This document shows positions 8,594 to 18,041 of a stretch of DNA of 64,000 bases, one piece after another (within the stretch, counting starts at the first letter, position 1; each line of letters begins with the position of its first letter). The notes below the pieces were generated by a model. The model worked only from the letters and a program-made list of their open reading frames with translations. It made no database searches and had not been told where the DNA came from. Position numbers and translations under genes: made by a program. Source of the DNA: JBEKIK01 sp963845975 (GTDB lineage: Bacteria > Planctomycetota > Planctomycetia > Pirellulales > Thermoguttaceae); the NCBI GenBank assembly GCA_963845975.1, contig CAWJUD010000001.1, positions 1 to 64,000 on the forward strand. Direction: 5' to 3'.

Positions 8594-11500
8594 TCAACGT
8601 TTTGTTTTTTCTTTCCTATTACCCAAATACCAAGTTGATATAAGCCCAAACACTGCAACGGTCAAAGACACCATCGTATTTGGTTCCGGTACAGATCTGA
8701 GGTTATCATAACCACCAAGTGGACCTCCTGGAATTGCTCTAAGCACTAAAGTGCTACCGGCTCCGATGGTAATTGTATCGGCACATATCGTACTAGCTAT
8801 TAGGCCAGCACCACCATAACAGATATTTATATTTGCACTGTTGGTTAATCCTTGGACCTCAAGAGTGCCCTCTTGGACATTGGTATCGCCTGCATAACTT
8901 AAATTTCCTGTAAGCAACAAATTGGAAGAGCCGGTCTTTGTCAGACCACCAGTGCCACTGATATCTCCATTTAACGTAACTGTTCCAGTACCTAGTCCAT
9001 TTGTGTTAATGATGTTTTGTCCTGATAAAACCAAGTTGTTATCCACACAGAAACTTGAGTTATCCTCATATTGCAATGAAATGCTTGCTGCACCTTCATC
9101 AAATACCTTAAAATCAGTAGGCTTGAGGGAAGATGGTATTGAGCCTTGTTTTACACCTATGCCGAATGGCCAACTTAGCGTCTGGTCAATTAAACTGGTC
9201 GCATTTGCTACTCGTAAATCAATCGGATACCAGCCATCGTGATAGATTGTAATCGAGCCTGAAGACGGCACATTATCTGTATTATTGATAATTAATTGGT
9301 CATTGATTCTGAGATAGGCACACATGTTGTATTGCTTGGCAAAACTCCACTGGCCTGAGGTCAGATGTATTTTTCCTTGATAAACAACCGTCTGGTTTAA
9401 ACCTATTTGATTTCCAGACAGATATTTATAGAAATTTGTTGTGGACGTCATGATGGTAGGAGTAGCAGTGGTATTCCAACCAGATAAAGTTCCCATGTTC
9501 AAACCGATGGCACCGAATTGTATTGTGCTGTTATTTACTTGTACCGTAGTAACCGCACCAAGAGCATTGTCATTTGCAATCGTAACAGGGCCATTTAAGT
9601 TTAAATTGCCTGCAAATGCAGAATTGTCTTTTGTGAATACAACGCTGCCCGCTCCATTTTGGGTAATTGTGCCCACACCGTTTAATTTGCTGTCCACTAC
9701 AGTCGTATTACTCCTGTTAAAAACAAGGTTCGTGCCAGGATTGAGAGTAATCGTGCCCCCTATTCCTAAGGTTCCACTGGTTCCTCCGTTTCCAACCTGG
9801 ATCGTTCCATTACTGATGACCGTTCCGCCAGAGTAGGTGTTGCGGCCAATTAAGAGCAAGATGCCTAAGCCATCTTTGACCATTCTGGAGGCTACTACGT
9901 TGCCCAATGAATCGCAACCGTCTGCCAAAGCGGGTGCAATGGTCAAATCATAGTTGGCATGGCCTGTTACATCGGCCACGTCAAATGTTGTTATACCGTT
10001 GGCTGTGTTATTACCAATCTGAATTTGGGTCAAATAGTTGTACAAGGTTGAACCAAGCGATATTTGTGAAGGAACTGTTCCCGTCACTGAAACAGTTCCT
10101 TTCAACTGATACGCCTGCCAGCTTGAGTTTAAACCTCCATTGACCCGTAGTTCGCCGCCTGCGAGGGTCAGACCTTCCAACGTATTGAAATAGCTTATGG
10201 TACTATTGCCTCCATTCTCAACCAGGCCACCTTGGTTAATGGTAATAGTCTCTACAGGCTCTACCAAGTATTTGCCCAAAATGTTATTTTGACTGAGCAA
10301 TAGCGTGGCCCCATTGTTTACGATGATGGAACTGGCAATGGAACCATGATTGTACAATCCTCCTGACAACTCCAGTGTACCACTATTGACCATAGTAATG
10401 TCACTGTAATTGTTGTCGGAGGTAAAATTCAGCTTGCCCAAACCCTCTTTTGTTAACCCGCCAGCCCCAGAAGCATTGTTCAAAGTCAACATAGTGTTGG
10501 CATTGCTAACGTTGATGGTGCCTCCTCTAGAGTTTAGAATTACAATGCGGTTAGAGGCTGTGGTGTCGCCAGTATAATTAAGTGAGCCACCATCAAATGA
10601 TATGGTCATGCCTTGCCCCAAAGCACTACTGGTACCTACATTGGCAATAGTCCCAACAACGACAGTCCCACCATTGATTGCCACATCTCCGCCAAAGCTA
10701 TTAACGGTATTAATAGTCAAAGTGCCGGTACCTGTCTTGAGCAATCCACCACTGCCCCCGATGGAGCCTGATCCGTTAATACTGTAGTTGTGAGATGAGT
10801 TATTTACCGTGGTGTAAGTAGGTAAGATTATATTCAACACGTTTATGTCATAATTTTGGGTGGCCGTGTCATTGAACATTACATTATCACCTTCAATATA
10901 GGTCGTTGCTGAATCATTGCTAGCCAATTTCCAATTGAATGATGTTGTGTTCCAAGTTGTTCCCAGAGCCCCTGTCCATACTGGATAATCAGTGCTCTGG
11001 ACGTTTAAGTCAATTTCGTTGGCTACGGTGTTGTACACAAGGTTAGCATTCATACGGCCAGGAAGTGTGCCAAGAATGAAACTGTCGTTAAAGGTCTTCC
11101 CGACCAGGTTTAGAGCACCGAAACTCATAATCTTATGTTGTCCTATGCTTGGAAGAAGGCCATCAACGTTGATCGTAGTTTTGGCATTAGCGATCACGTT
11201 AGAGTTAACATTTACGACAGCCCGCAAGAGATTATTAGTATCGATGTTAGCTACATTGATTGTTGTAGTGTCTGTCGAATGGGATCCCAAAGTTAGGTTA
11301 TAGAGATTTAGCGTGCCCGAACCATCGCTGTCACCGGCCTCGATAGTACCACTTGAGTTCACCACAACGTTGCGGCTTATACTTCCATTGCCACCTAATG
11401 TGGCTCCGCCTTGGATAGTCACATCGCCAGTACTAGTGCTGTAACTCAAAGCCGAAGGGTTGTTGAAAAACAACTTGCCACTGGTAATAGTTGTGGGGCC

Positions 11501-13138
11501 AGTATAGACATTGGCACCAGTAAGAAATTGCATTCCAGTTCCGACTTTCTCAATGGATATGGTACCCGTATTAGGATTACCAGATCCGTAAACACCAGCT
11601 AAGTTGTTTGCAATAATGCCGCCAAATACAGTCGTTGCGTTATTGGCACCAATTGTGAAGTTGGAATTTCCATTTGTACCAGTTTGGTCTCGATTTAATA
11701 AATAACCATAATCACCAGACAAAGAACCAAGTTGAACAGACAATCCACTTGTAGTTGTGCATAGAATTGCAGGGGCATCATCTGGAAAAGTGCTATGAAC
11801 GACAAAATTGGCATTGGGACTGCCTGAGTTGCTGGAACTGAAGTAGGTCATCCAGTAATATTGGTTCCAAGTTCCCATAAACCCACTGTTATTTCCCGTT
11901 ATATATAGAGGAAGTCCACCAGCCGATTTGGTAATGCTCCCAGAACCAGAGATATTGCCCTGGATGTAGAGTCTATTCAGGGTCGAGATTGAATTAACAG
12001 TTGAAGCATTTACACTGATATTGCTGCCAAGATAAGTGGTTCCGCCATTATTATTTGTTAGGTTGCCGCCATTCATCACGATTGGTCGAGTGATGGAAAA
12101 CGAGGTGCTGCCAGACGCACCAACATCCAATGTGCCACCATCATTAACCGTAATCGTTGTCCCACTGGCGTTGTTTAGAACTTTTGTGCCTCCTTGTAAT
12201 CCTAAAGTGCCGTTATTTATGACGATGTTGCCATCGGTCACAGTTGTATTGATAAGCGTGATCTGATTCTGACCAACCTTGGTGAGTGTATGACTGGCTA
12301 GATCCAGATGTGTAATGCCGTTGCTGGGAGCATGGATATCCCAACGTTTAATTCCCCCAAAACTGGCGTCACTTCCCAGCACTACTGTTTGAAGTGCGTA
12401 TGTTTGGTCACTTGAACCGTTATTGACGATGGAACCCGTGCCAAGCACACCAGAGCCATAAACAGTAATTATCTCAGAACCAAGATTTTGGCTGTTGAGG
12501 TCGAGAGCAGCGTTGCTTTGAATTATGGTGCCAGATGATGTGCTACCGAGGGCTGAACTGGAGGCAGCTATCAGTGTACCAGAAGCGACTGTAGTTATAC
12601 TATCGTAGGAGTTATTTCCTCCAAGGATCAATATACCATCGCCAATCTTGTTCAAACCGGTTCCGATCCCAGTGACGTTGCCTGAGATCTTCAACATGTT
12701 ATCGGCAGCTACCGAGATGTCGGTGTTTGCTGTCAGGTTTACTTGAGCAGAGATTGTATGTGTCCCTGCGAGTACGTTAATTAAGGGATTACCAGAAGAA
12801 GCTTGGAGGGTAATTGAACCAGGTCCAGCAATAGTGTAGCTCGCTGCTGGATTATTGAAATCCAAGCTACCAACAATCTTATTGCCATCCAATGTTACTG
12901 TTCCGTCGGCAGTCAGATTATCAAGAAAACTCGCAATCGCATCTGTGCTGTTGGGGACGATAGGTATGGCAGCATCCCAACTGCTGGGATCATTCCATGT
13001 TCCGCCGGTAGATAATTTCCATGCCGCCGAGCCATTACCATAGGTAGCTGATGCAATTCCAATCAGCAATTTTGAACCGAAAAAAAAGGCAACTAATATA
13101 CGAATTAGAAGCTTTGATAGAGATCGTGTACAATTCAT
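8594..13138 (-). CDS. Giant autotransporter-strand-repeat protein with PEP-CTERM tail
   Basis: About 1514 aa. Order: signal peptide (LIRILVAFFFGSKLLIGIASA), a TGGTWNDPSSWD module, then at least six autotransporter-associated beta-strand repeats (PATR) of the type KTGTGTLTI..N.FGG..xxNGGTV, for example KIGDGILILGGNNSYD and KDGLGILLLIGRNTYSG. A PA14-like insert (FYKYLSGNQIGLNQ to DGWYPIDLRV) lies near residues 1220-1320. The tail VPEPNTMVSL plus hydrophobic stretch plus NRKEKTKR is a PEP-CTERM sorting signal, so surface or exopolysaccharide association is expected. A TTG at 13153 would add five residues; ATG 13138 has GGAG 9 bases upstream and is preferred. Confidence 0.88.
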   Translation of the reverse strand: MNCTRSLSKLLIRILVAFFFGSKLLIGIASATYGNGSAAWKLSTGGTWNDPSSWDAAIPIVPNSTDAIASFLDNLTADGTVTLDGNKIVGSLDFNNPAASYTIAGPGSITLQASSGNPLINVLAGTHTISAQVNLTANTDISVAADNMLKISGNVTGIGTGLNKIGDGILILGGNNSYDSITTVASGTLIAASSSALGSTSSGTIIQSNAALDLNSQNLGSEIITVYGSGVLGTGSIVNNGSSDQTYALQTVVLGSDASFGGIKRWDIHAPSNGITHLDLASHTLTKVGQNQITLINTTVTDGNIVINNGTLGLQGGTKVLNNASGTTITVNDGGTLDVGASGSTSFSITRPIVMNGGNLTNNNGGTTYLGSNISVNASTVNSISTLNRLYIQGNISGSGSITKSAGGLPLYITGNNSGFMGTWNQYYWMTYFSSSNSGSPNANFVVHSTFPDDAPAILCTTTSGLSVQLGSLSGDYGYLLNRDQTGTNGNSNFTIGANNATTVFGGIIANNLAGVYGSGNPNTGTISIEKVGTGMQFLTGANVYTGPTTITSGKLFFNNPSALSYSTSTGDVTIQGGATLGGNGSISRNVVVNSSGTIEAGDSDGSGTLNLYNLTLGSHSTDTTTINVANIDTNNLLRAVVNVNSNVIANAKTTINVDGLLPSIGQHKIMSFGALNLVGKTFNDSFILGTLPGRMNANLVYNTVANEIDLNVQSTDYPVWTGALGTTWNTTSFNWKLASNDSATTYIEGDNVMFNDTATQNYDINVLNIILPTYTTVNNSSHNYSINGSGSIGGSGGLLKTGTGTLTINTVNSFGGDVAINGGTVVVGTIANVGTSSALGQGMTISFDGGSLNYTGDTTASNRIVILNSRGGTINVSNANTMLTLNNASGAGGLTKEGLGKLNFTSDNNYSDITMVNSGTLELSGGLYNHGSIASSIIVNNGATLLLSQNNILGKYLVEPVETITINQGGLVENGGNSTISYFNTLEGLTLAGGELRVNGGLNSSWQAYQLKGTVSVTGTVPSQISLGSTLYNYLTQIQIGNNTANGITTFDVADVTGHANYDLTIAPALADGCDSLGNVVASRMVKDGLGILLLIGRNTYSGGTVISNGTIQVGNGGTSGTLGIGGTITLNPGTNLVFNRSNTTVVDSKLNGVGTITQNGAGSVVFTKDNSAFAGNLNLNGPVTIANDNALGAVTTVQVNNSTIQFGAIGLNMGTLSGWNTTATPTIMTSTTNFYKYLSGNQIGLNQTVVYQGKIHLTSGQWSFAKQYNMCAYLRINDQLIINNTDNVPSSGSITIYHDGWYPIDLRVANATSLIDQTLSWPFGIGVKQGSIPSSLKPTDFKVFDEGAASISLQYEDNSSFCVDNNLVLSGQNIINTNGLGTGTVTLNGDISGTGGLTKTGSSNLLLTGNLSYAGDTNVQEGTLEVQGLTNSANINICYGGAGLIASTICADTITIGAGSTLVLRAIPGGPLGGYDNLRSVPEPNTMVSLTVAVFGLISTWYLGNRKEKTKR

Positions 13139-13265
13139 TGGGCATTTCTCCAATACTTCGTGGGTAAGAGAATAGATTTCAGCCTATAAATGAAATTGCT
13201 TTTTTGGAGCCAAACCGGAAAACATTTTCAAAAGAATTTTATTTTGACATCCTCAATTACGTCTC

Positions 13266-13361
13266 ATGACGTCTGACAAAACTAATCTCACTCCTGATGA
13301 TGGCGACAAATCTGTGAAGGCATTCAAGGAACTCATCCGAGTCTTGGAAGCGGCCGTTTAG
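13266..13361 (+). CDS. Possible 31-aa small protein
   Basis: ATG-initiated frame of 31 codons (MTSDKTNLTPDDGDKSV...) ending in TAG. The composition is acidic then amphipathic helical (FKELIRVLEAAV), unlike random translation, but no ribosome site is evident. It could be a short regulatory peptide or the remnant of a longer gene. Low certainty. Confidence 0.25.
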   Translation: MTSDKTNLTPDDGDKSVKAFKELIRVLEAAV

Positions 13362-13403
13362 CTGGGTGTAAATTCCGTTGCATTGGAGTAGAAAGGCCAG
13401 GAT

Positions 13404-13649
13404 TTGCTGGTGTTTCACGGTGACGGGAATGCGGCAGCAACGATTGCCAAAGAATTACAGTTGGATGTTCTTTCAAAAATTGTGAAAAGGGCACAATTGC
13501 TTCGAAAACATAAAGGTTACATGCGAATCCGGCTGCTCGGTGAGGAATATAGTGTGATCGTTGAGGAATGCGACCACTTGGCCGAATCGGCTTTCACCTT
13601 GACACTAAAGAAAAGAGGCAATTCCCGTGGATCAAAAAGCAAGGCGTAA
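13404..13649 (+). CDS. Small hypothetical protein
   Basis: 81 aa, TTG start; ATG is not available upstream. Helical N-terminus (ATIAKELQLDVLSKIVKRAQLL) and a short beta segment (GYMRIRLLGEEYSVIVEE), basic C-terminus. CCAGGA lies just ahead of the start. The amphipathic pattern suggests a real protein, but I do not recognise it. Confidence 0.4.
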   Translation: MLVFHGDGNAAATIAKELQLDVLSKIVKRAQLLRKHKGYMRIRLLGEEYSVIVEECDHLAESAFTLTLKKRGNSRGSKSKA

Positions 13650-13804
13650 TTGGAAAGAATCGGGGAAGCTATTGCATAGGTCATAGAGTCCTTAAGGGGA
13701 CTGAAAAGACTGCCTTTACTACCCTACAAGCAAACGATGGAAATGATGGCGAAAGCGGCAGTGGCAGTTTACGAGACGGTAGTTGAAGATAGGAAACATT
13801 GCAT

Positions 13805-14299
13805 ATGAAGCCTCTTGTGAAGATTGAACCTATGAAACATAATCACCCCATGAAAACCGTCCTCTTTCTCTGTTCCGCCAATTACTACCGCAGCCGTTTT
13901 GCCGAGCATTTCTTTAATTGGCATGCAGAATCTAATAGATTATGCTGGCGGGCAAAATCTAAAGGCTTAGCCGTTGGGCGATATGGCAATATTGGTCCTA
14001 TTTCCAGATACACAATCGAACGCTTAAACAAAATCGGCATACCGATCAACGGCAATTCTCGATTCCCGCAGCAAGTCACCGAACAACACCTTTCGGATGC
14101 CTATCTTGTGATCGCTTTGAAAGAAGCGGAACATCGGGAAATGCTCGAAGAGTCCTTTGCTGCTTGGGCGGATCAAGTGGAATACTGGCACATAGATGAC
14201 CTGAACTGTGCTGATCCTGAAGAAGCTTTGCCCGTTTTAGAAAATAAAGTGTTGGGTTTGTTGGAGAGGCTATCTTGTTCCTCTTGCAGAGACATTTGA
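13805..14299 (+). CDS. Low-molecular-weight phosphatase family protein
   Basis: About 164 aa. Contains the CX5R phosphate-binding loop CSANYYR (VLFLCSANYYRSRFAE) close to the N-terminus of the conserved domain, the signature of LMW protein tyrosine phosphatases and arsenate-reductase-like enzymes, and later WHIDDLN near the expected general-acid Asp position. The Cys acts as nucleophile in the family. The start could be 13805 (AGGA 10 bases upstream), or the later ATG at 13850 directly before the domain. Substrate unknown. Confidence 0.75.
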   Translation: MKPLVKIEPMKHNHPMKTVLFLCSANYYRSRFAEHFFNWHAESNRLCWRAKSKGLAVGRYGNIGPISRYTIERLNKIGIPINGNSRFPQQVTEQHLSDAYLVIALKEAEHREMLEESFAAWADQVEYWHIDDLNCADPEEALPVLENKVLGLLERLSCSSCRDI

Positions 14300-14363
14300 T
14301 GGGGTGATAATGAAAATTCGCCACCGCAACTGTGAAACATCCTGAAAATATTCGGAGAATCGG

Positions 14364-14788
14364 ATGGAGGATTTGTTGTCAGATCTCGGTGCTAGGGTTG
14401 AATTGCCCGCCTGGGAACCACTTCGTAGGCAACTTCTGGAAATATGTCGGCTGTTTTGAATGTATCCGCCGATGCCAAGAGCGAGATCGTCTCGTATTAT
14501 GTCAAGTTCACTATTGGCACCACTCCCAGTAGCTCCACGTATGCGGCGATTTGGTTGAAGAACACTAAGCGGTTGATTGTCGGCTTGGCTTTACCCGAGG
14601 GATACGAAGCGGAGGGACTAGGGCCGGCATTGCCTGGAACCACTTACAAAGGACTCACCAAGTATTACACCATAGAACCTGGGGGCGAAGTGCCGCAACG
14701 GCTTGGAGAATGGGTTGGTTTGGCTTACCAGAATGTTTTGTCGGCAGACGGTAAATCACACAGATCAATAACTTCTTGGACACGGTGA
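14364..14788 (+). pseudogene. DUF5655-like gene, probably frameshifted
   Basis: Two overlapping frames look like one gene. 14364-14459 encodes MEDLLSDLGARVELPAW... (31 aa) and stops; a second frame from 14444 encodes VSADAKSEIVSYYVKF...YAAIWLKNTKRLIVGLALPE...PGGEVPQRLGEW. The second part matches the shape of DUF5655-type domains (k.Y..f....FA.i.....ri.lgL.L). The first frame has GGAT/GGAG-rich sequence around its ATG. The gene either lost one base or starts at the ATG 14444 as a shorter intact protein of 114 aa. Function unknown. Confidence 0.45.
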
Positions 14789-14855
14789 AGAGCCGATTGT
14801 CAGGTTATGGCAATTAAAAAACCTCCGCAGGTAATTCCGCCAGTTTAGACTCCAA

Positions 14856-15899
14856 TCAGTAATAGGGGCAGATGCGGCACAGTGCATTTGTACCCGATGT
14901 ACTGGTTCTACGGAACTCCCGAAAACGCTCGCCATGCCAGATATCGTTGAACTCTTGTCGAAAAATGTTGCCCATGATTGCCCCCTTCTCGGAGCCAAAA
15001 ACGGCACAGCAGGGAGCGACATCTCCATTCGCTCGGATGAAGACAAACTCCCACGGTTGCATACAGCGTGGCATGAGCTTGGGAAGTGATGTGACACGCT
15101 GACAGAAAAATAAAATTCTCAATCCTAAATCCCTTGCCAACTCTAATAAATCTTCTTGGCGTACTGTGGAAAGCTCCGTTGGAGAGGGGCATAAAGCAGC
15201 CGCAATGTCATCTATGGGAATTGGATGTAGGATGCTGACACTATCAACACCTAACTCGGCAGCCAACCGAATGATATCTTCTACTTCATGAAGGTTCTGC
15301 TTATTGACTAGTATGTTGAGGCCAATGCATAGAGTCCGCCCCTGCTGTTGCTTAGCTGCGATCAAGAACTTGTGGACCGATTGCTTCCAACTCTCGAAGT
15401 CCGCCCCAACCCGAAGATTCTCAAACGTCACTTTCTCCGCACCATCGCATGAAATGATGACAGCATCAATATTACGTTGTGAGAGGATCGCTTGCCGCAT
15501 CCGTAAGGTCAGCAACGTCCCATTGGTGAAGAATTCGCATTTAATCTTGCGTTCCGCCAGGATATTGACCAATGTGAAGAAGTGCGGGTTCATCAAGGGT
15601 TCGCCAATTCCACTAAGGACCACTCTTGCCGGGGACCAAGGCAGGCGATCCAGGATTCGGCGAAAGTCTTCCTCCGTAAGATGTCGTCCTGTATCTTGTT
15701 CCCGTGAATGCGAACAACAGGGACATCGCAAGTTGCATTTGCTGGTGGCCTCGATTTGTATCCTGATTGGAAACCGGCGAGGACGTTCTGGAGCGACATA
15801 TCTCACCATCAGTTTGAAAGGAACACGTTTCCAAGCATCCAAACGGCCCAGTTTCGCAAGTACAAAGTTCAGCTTTCTCTTGATACTGGCGATTGCCAT
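14856..15899 (-). CDS. Radical SAM protein with SPASM-type C-terminus
   Basis: About 347 aa. Radical SAM signature CNLRCPCC (C-x3-C-x2-C, near residues 55-62) binds the [4Fe-4S] cluster that cleaves S-adenosylmethionine; a GIGEPLMNP motif follows. A C-terminal cysteine set (RCMQPW, GDVAPCCAVFG, LCRICPYY) fits a SPASM domain with auxiliary Fe-S clusters, as in peptide- or protein-modifying enzymes. A TTG frame 18 bases upstream exists, but ATG 15899 has GGAGGA about 10 bases before it. No precursor peptide gene is recognisable next to it, so the substrate is unknown. Confidence 0.9.
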   Translation of the reverse strand: MAIASIKRKLNFVLAKLGRLDAWKRVPFKLMVRYVAPERPRRFPIRIQIEATSKCNLRCPCCSHSREQDTGRHLTEEDFRRILDRLPWSPARVVLSGIGEPLMNPHFFTLVNILAERKIKCEFFTNGTLLTLRMRQAILSQRNIDAVIISCDGAEKVTFENLRVGADFESWKQSVHKFLIAAKQQQGRTLCIGLNILVNKQNLHEVEDIIRLAAELGVDSVSILHPIPIDDIAAALCPSPTELSTVRQEDLLELARDLGLRILFFCQRVTSLPKLMPRCMQPWEFVFIRANGDVAPCCAVFGSEKGAIMGNIFRQEFNDIWHGERFREFRRTSTSGTNALCRICPYY

Positions 15900-16047
15900 A
15901 ATTTGACATTCCTCCAAAAATAATATAGGCTACGGACTCCTGAGCGATGAAAAACTAGACGCTGCTACCCAACAATACAGATGCAATCGCTACAACCGGC
16001 ACACGTAGGCTAGGGGATGAAGAAGATGCACTTGCGATATCTTTAAT

Positions 16048-16209
16048 CTATTGGCTTCTCAGAATCTCCTCAAGTTCTTCAATCATTCCTTCCTGTCCCG
16101 TTTTGATCTTTTTCTTTGCTGTGCCGAGATCGAAGAATTCCACTCGATCAATTTCAGGAATTTCCATTTGTTGACCCGAGTGGGGCGGCCATTCTATTGT
16201 GCAGGTTCC
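16048..16209 (-). pseudogene. NUDIX hydrolase C-terminal remnant
   Basis: A 53-codon frame without a start reads GTCTIEWPPHSGQQMEIPEI, then DRVEFFDLGTAKKKIKTGQ. This is the C-terminal signature of NUDIX hydrolases (EWPPRSG...EFPEIDRA.WFDL..AR.KI). The frame begins right after an in-frame TAG, and the Nudix box itself is missing, so this is the tail of a lost gene lying directly downstream of the LssY_C gene. Family recognition is by eye. Confidence 0.6.
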
Positions 16210-16223
16210 CTAAAAGCGATTTA

Positions 16224-16961
16224 TTATTTATTGCTTGGACGTAGAACTCCCACCGCCAATCTCCCGTCCGTGTAATACGGATCGCCGCCACCGTTGTGTC
16301 CCTTCAACTTTTCCTGGAAATCGTCCACCCAATAGACCATTGTTAGTAATCCTGCCTTGCTCAAATCATCGATTAGCCTGTCCCGCTCGGCATCGATGTT
16401 GGCATCTATGTGATGAGTGATCTGTCCAGTGGTATGGCTAAATCCAACCGACTGGTCAAAGGTCACCGCCCCAATCCAAAGAGGACGGTTGTCTTCGTCT
16501 ACCATTTCCGCACACCAGAAACGAACGTGATGTCGTTGTTTTGGGTTGTCGCCAACCGCTTGCTCGAATGCGAGATCTTCTTTGTGTCCCCAAAGAAAAA
16601 GATTGCTGACAGGGGCATCGTCATAAGATCGATGAAACACTGTATCCGATGTGATCCTTAAACAGCTTTTAAGAGTGAGGGCATCGGCGGGATACCATTT
16701 GGCGGCCAGCATCGCCACTATGATTTCTTCTTTTGATCCCACCATTGCGATATTTAGCGGGTCGCCTGGAATACCGCTTGCCGTGTGCGTGACCCGAGGA
16801 GCATCCTCCAGTGCAGGGTGGCGTCGAACCAATCCCCACCATATTGTAGGAATCAAGAAATACGCAGCCAAGAACCAGACTACCAGTATTAAAACAAGGA
16901 AATACAAGACTCTTGTTGATAGCCGTTTCTTTGCAGAGAATGGACGAGTATCTGAATCCAT
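16224..16961 (-). CDS. LssY C-terminal domain membrane protein
   Basis: 245 aa. One N-terminal transmembrane helix (RVLYFLVLILVVWFLAAYFL) followed by the conserved LssY_C block: GDPLNIAMVGSKEEI, KWYPADALTL, RSYDDAPVSNLFLWGHKEDL, HHVRFW. This domain is found alone or fused to PAP2/DedA-type membrane proteins and is of unknown biochemical role. The gene starts three bases after the stop of an HD-like fragment and ends just before a NUDIX fragment, inside a tract of eroded genes. Confidence 0.85.
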   Translation of the reverse strand: MDSDTRPFSAKKRLSTRVLYFLVLILVVWFLAAYFLIPTIWWGLVRRHPALEDAPRVTHTASGIPGDPLNIAMVGSKEEIIVAMLAAKWYPADALTLKSCLRITSDTVFHRSYDDAPVSNLFLWGHKEDLAFEQAVGDNPKQRHHVRFWCAEMVDEDNRPLWIGAVTFDQSVGFSHTTGQITHHIDANIDAERDRLIDDLSKAGLLTMVYWVDDFQEKLKGHNGGGDPYYTDGRLAVGVLRPSNK

Positions 16962-16964
16962 TGG

Positions 16965-17138
16965 TCACTCCGTTTGGCTTGATTTCCATATTTCCAACAT
17001 TAGATCGTCTTGAGTTTCCTGGACAAGTCGAAGCCCATTTTCCAAAACCCTCGCCCAATGCGAAACGCCATGTATGCCGTTCAAGGACAAGGTGTAGTCT
17101 TCAAGGATTGCGTGGATGAGGGGTTTGAGGTTGAGCAT
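16965..17138 (-). pseudogene. Truncated HD-like protein (N-terminus only)
   Basis: 57-aa frame MLNLKPLIHAILEDYTLS...NGIHGVSHWARVLENGLRLVQET... ending in TGA. The block HGVSHWARVLENGLRL is the N-terminal signature of a family of HD-superfamily proteins, in which a metal-binding HD follows about 15 residues later; here the frame ends before it. The gene is therefore truncated. It ends three bases before the ATG of the LssY_C gene, so it may still act as a leader for translation. Confidence 0.55.
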
Positions 17139-17153
17139 TTGACTATCCTAACG

Positions 17154-17966
17154 TTACTTCACCTCTAATACCCGCTCAACAACAGGTTCACCATATTCCG
17201 CTTCGCCCGTCAGCACTTGCAGGTTTTGCAAAATCTGAACCTCGCCTCCGCTGTGCGTATGACCACAAAGAACAAGTAAATTGGATTGTAGATTTGATTG
17301 CATCACCTTTTTCAGAATGTCTCCGACAATCTTGCACGCAAAGTATGGAAGGAAGTCGTCGCCCGAAATCTTCCCCTGATACCACGCAGCTTCCCTAAAC
17401 GGTGGCACATGGGTTATGGCAATGATGTTCGTGTATTTGGTAACTGCCTCGCTGAGTACCTGTTCGAAATGCTGAGCAGCCTCATCAGCCAAAGCTACCA
17501 ATGTTTTCCCCAACCCAACTTTATCGAGGAAACCATTCTTATACCATTGGGAGATCTCGTCGATCAGTAGGTGGTCATTCAGAATTACCTCAGTTCCCTG
17601 GAAATCGCCCAGCCTGCTGTCAGGCCAACCATCATGTCCAATCATTGCTGTCTGGGGAGACAACTCCGTAATCCCCATCATCGTAAGGTATTTTAGATGT
17701 TTTGACTCGCTAAAAAGTTGGACAATTCGTTGGCGGGTCTTCGTGATGGAACCTCGGTAAAAGTCATGATTTCCGAGGACAAAGTAAATCGGCTTGTGGA
17801 TGACCTGATCCATCTCCAACAGATATTGGGAAAGGTCATGGCTCTCTCCAATGTCACCGCTGATGGCGACCGCATCGGCCCGTTCCTCGACCGATTCGAA
17901 GAAACGCCGTCGTTTGGTAGCGTTAAGAAAGTTTAGATGGATATCGGTAAGCCAAGCCAAACGCAT
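17154..17966 (-). CDS. Calcineurin-like metallophosphoesterase
   Basis: 270 aa with the complete metal site: DIH (Asp8/His10), GDIGE (Asp38), GNHD (Asn66-His67), a later ITHVPP histidine and GHTH near the C-terminus. These coordinate two metals and hydrolyse phosphoester bonds. The full length and intact motifs argue for an active enzyme; the substrate (nucleotide, phosphodiester or protein) cannot be told. It is a neighbour of the LssY_C/HD fragment tract on the same strand. Confidence 0.9.
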   Translation of the reverse strand: MRLAWLTDIHLNFLNATKRRRFFESVEERADAVAISGDIGESHDLSQYLLEMDQVIHKPIYFVLGNHDFYRGSITKTRQRIVQLFSESKHLKYLTMMGITELSPQTAMIGHDGWPDSRLGDFQGTEVILNDHLLIDEISQWYKNGFLDKVGLGKTLVALADEAAQHFEQVLSEAVTKYTNIIAITHVPPFREAAWYQGKISGDDFLPYFACKIVGDILKKVMQSNLQSNLLVLCGHTHSGGEVQILQNLQVLTGEAEYGEPVVERVLEVK

Positions 17967-18041
17967 CTGCGAGTTCCATCTTCCAGAACACGAAAAGGTT
18001 ATCCAGCCATTGTAGAGTTAGAACCGAAAACCGCAAAGCGA

